A stretch of 6,796 nucleotides of DNA from Desulfobacteraceae bacterium (GTDB taxonomy: Bacteria > Desulfobacterota > DSM-4660 > Desulfatiglandales > Desulfatiglandaceae). The notes below the pieces were generated by a model. That model had not been told where the DNA came from and made no database searches. It saw nothing but the letters and a program-made list of their open reading frames with translations. Made by a program: the position numbers and the translations under genes. Location of the stretch: assembly GCA_013203065.1 (NCBI GenBank), contig JABMQV010000476.1:1-6796 (forward strand). The letters run 5' to 3'. Positions within the stretch are counted from its first letter, which is position 1. Each line of letters opens with the position of its first letter. Of the stretch, positions 5,998-6,796 are shown piece after piece.

Positions 5998-6399
5998 TCA
6001 AATATTTAATGTCACAACGATATCCTTGTTTTTCTTCGTAGCAAAGGGGACCCTCAAAAGATCCTTTTTGGCAGGTCCGGATATCCACTTTCCCCACCGG
6101 TCAAACACACTCCCGTGGCAAGGGCATTGAAACCTCTGAGACACTGCACCATAGTTGAGCATGCACCCCAGATGCGTACAGCGCATCGAGAAGGCATAGA
6201 TGTCGGTAACCTTTCTCACCAGGCACACCCCTTCCTTGAAATTCAGGACAGACTGCTGCTCATCGGGGTGAAAGACAATTTTCTTGGTTCGGCTCTTCTT
6301 AAAGGTCATAAACGACAGCGCGGGATAGGCCAAGATAGTTCCCCCAAAAACATAAAATAGCCGCGAAAGCCCTTTCTTAATGAATCCCCTTCTATCCAT
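5998..6399 (-). CDS. Rieske [2Fe-2S] iron-sulfur protein of the cytochrome b complex
   Basis: This 133-residue Rieske protein passes electrons from quinol at the Qo site to a c-type cytochrome. The cluster motifs are complete: C-T-H-L-G-C (74-79) and C-P-C-H-G-S (92-97). C74, H76, C92 and H95 would be the iron ligands, and C79 and C94 the disulfide pair. The N-terminus M-D-R-R-G-F-I-K fits a twin-arginine signal, followed by a hydrophobic helix (about 14-31). Such helices usually stay as an uncleaved anchor, with the cluster domain in the periplasm. I chose the ATG at 6399: upstream codons in frame include no ATG or GTG, and the Tat motif starts at once. GGAAAGGG lies just upstream, at rather short spacing. 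The protein is shorter than most bc1 Rieske proteins. It is transcribed ahead of cytochrome b and probably forms an operon with it. Confidence 0.94.
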   Translation of the reverse strand: MDRRGFIKKGLSRLFYVFGGTILAYPALSFMTFKKSRTKKIVFHPDEQQSVLNFKEGVCLVRKVTDIYAFSMRCTHLGCMLNYGAVSQRFQCPCHGSVFDRWGKWISGPAKKDLLRVPFATKKNKDIVVTLNI

Positions 6400-6487
6400 A
6401 TCCCTTTCCGCGTGTCCCCAATTGGAAGACCAGTCCCTATTCGCATCTCCTTTGTTTAGGAAAGTAATCAAAAATATCAAAAAAAAT

Positions 6488-6591
6488 GTAACTTCTCAAT
6501 AGGTGCAGGAAAAATAACCGGAGGGTTCTGAAGGGGGGTTTTGCTGTTTTTTGGCCGAACGTCACTGTGCCCGAGTTTATTGAGAAGTTAC
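6488..6591. mobile_element. MITE-like element with 14-bp perfect terminal inverted repeats
   Basis: GTAACTTCTCAATA (6488-6501) recurs as its exact reverse complement TATTGAGAAGTTAC at 6578-6591, giving a 104-bp unit. With one gap the similarity extends outward to AATG. The 76-base interior encodes nothing recognisable and has G-rich and T-rich runs. It lies between the Rieske start region and the SGNH fragment. It may be a non-autonomous insertion sequence derivative or the residue of a deletion inside an IS. I see no clear target-site duplication. A large cruciform or transcriptional hairpin is the alternative reading. Confidence 0.55.
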
Positions 6592-6597
6592 CATTGA

Positions 6598-6796
6598 AAG
6601 AGAGCCGGAAAATGTGGAACCTCCTTTGAGCCCTCTCTCAAGACTGATATAAAGTATATCAGAGTCATCAATGCCGGTACACCGGGTTTTGATACGGCTC
6701 AGAGCATCGGAAACCTGGCCTTGAGAATTATGCCCTTTAAGCCGGATATTGTGATAATTTATCATGCATACAATGACTTGAAGGCTATCAGACCCA
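6598..6796 (+). pseudogene. SGNH/GDSL hydrolase fragment, 5' end missing, runs off the window
   Basis: The plus-strand frame from 6598 is open to the window edge. It encodes K-Y-I-R-V-I-N-A-G-T-P-G-F-D-T-A-Q, then L-A-L-R-I-M-P, K-P-D-I-V-I-I-Y-H and Y-N-D-L-K. This is the middle of an SGNH/GDSL hydrolase (esterase or acyltransferase-like), with N-A-G carrying the conserved Gly of block II and Y-N-D the Asn of block III. The upstream part with the catalytic GDS serine block, normally the first part of the protein, is absent. A TGA (6595-6597) closes the frame just after the MITE-like element. No ATG, GTG or TTG occurs before the conserved block; the first is a TTG well inside it. This looks like a 5'-truncated gene whose loss coincides with the element edge. 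The His-containing C-terminal block would lie beyond the window. Confidence 0.66.

Noticed and set aside
5613..6130. Plus-strand open frames antisense to cytochrome b and Rieske
   Set aside because: They lie opposite confirmed genes, run through repeat arms and resemble nothing.
6400..6480. N-terminal extension of the Rieske protein back to a TTG at 6480
   Set aside because: The extension would bury the twin-arginine motif 27 residues inside the protein. The ATG at 6399 places it at the N-terminus as expected.
6577..6765. Minus-strand 62-codon open frame at the right edge
   Set aside because: It is the antisense shadow of the SGNH fragment, whose conserved blocks are clear on the plus strand.

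Overview
The window looks like a chromosomal segment from a Desulfobacterota (deltaproteobacterial) anaerobe or a relative. This is inferred from gene content, not from any marker gene. The content is a selenocysteine elongation factor (SelB), the selenium-cofactor accessory protein YqeC, and a Rieske/cytochrome b pair of a divergent menaquinol-oxidising type. Short intergenic repeats of kinds I recall from such genomes are also present.

Layout. Bases 2-103 hold the last 33 codons of a FAD/NAD(P)-type flavin oxidoreductase. A membrane-anchored LysM protein follows at 192-833. After a gap with a plausible sigma70-type promoter comes a tight plus-strand operon: selB (1010-2914), yqeC (2914-3693, overlapping selB by one base) and an 84-residue conserved-looking small protein (3740-3994). 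Minus-strand genes then converge on it: a YmdB-like macro-domain hydrolase (4087-4602), a cytochrome b (4941-5849) and a small Tat-type Rieske protein (5998-6399). At the right edge a plus-strand SGNH/GDSL hydrolase fragment runs off the window. Its N-terminal coding part is missing.

The least ordinary part is what lies between the minus-strand genes. The 338-base gap between the macro gene and cytochrome b holds a decayed gene that open reading frames do not reveal. It is the C-terminal half of a GxxExxY / PD-(D/E)xK nuclease-like protein, broken by a one-base deletion in its E-L-K motif and by one in-frame TGA. It is boxed by two inverted arrays of a 9-base ACAGGATNA repeat, so the whole looks like a roughly 300-bp degraded cassette. 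The Rieske-cytochrome b gap contains a second, different and more degenerate pair of inverted arms (CGCAGAGG-type), which abuts the Rieske stop codon. Upstream of the Rieske gene is a 104-bp MITE-like element with perfect 14-bp terminal inverted repeats, and the truncated SGNH gene begins immediately beyond it.

How the genes work together: SelB and YqeC point to selenium use in two forms, selenocysteine in proteins and a labile selenium cofactor in molybdenum hydroxylases. No selenoprotein and no selA, selC or selD is visible here. The Rieske and cytochrome b genes would supply two of the three redox subunits of a quinol:cytochrome c oxidoreductase. No c-type haem subunit is encoded next to them. 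No complete undescribed system is visible. The strongest lead is the repeat-bounded GxxExxY cassette.
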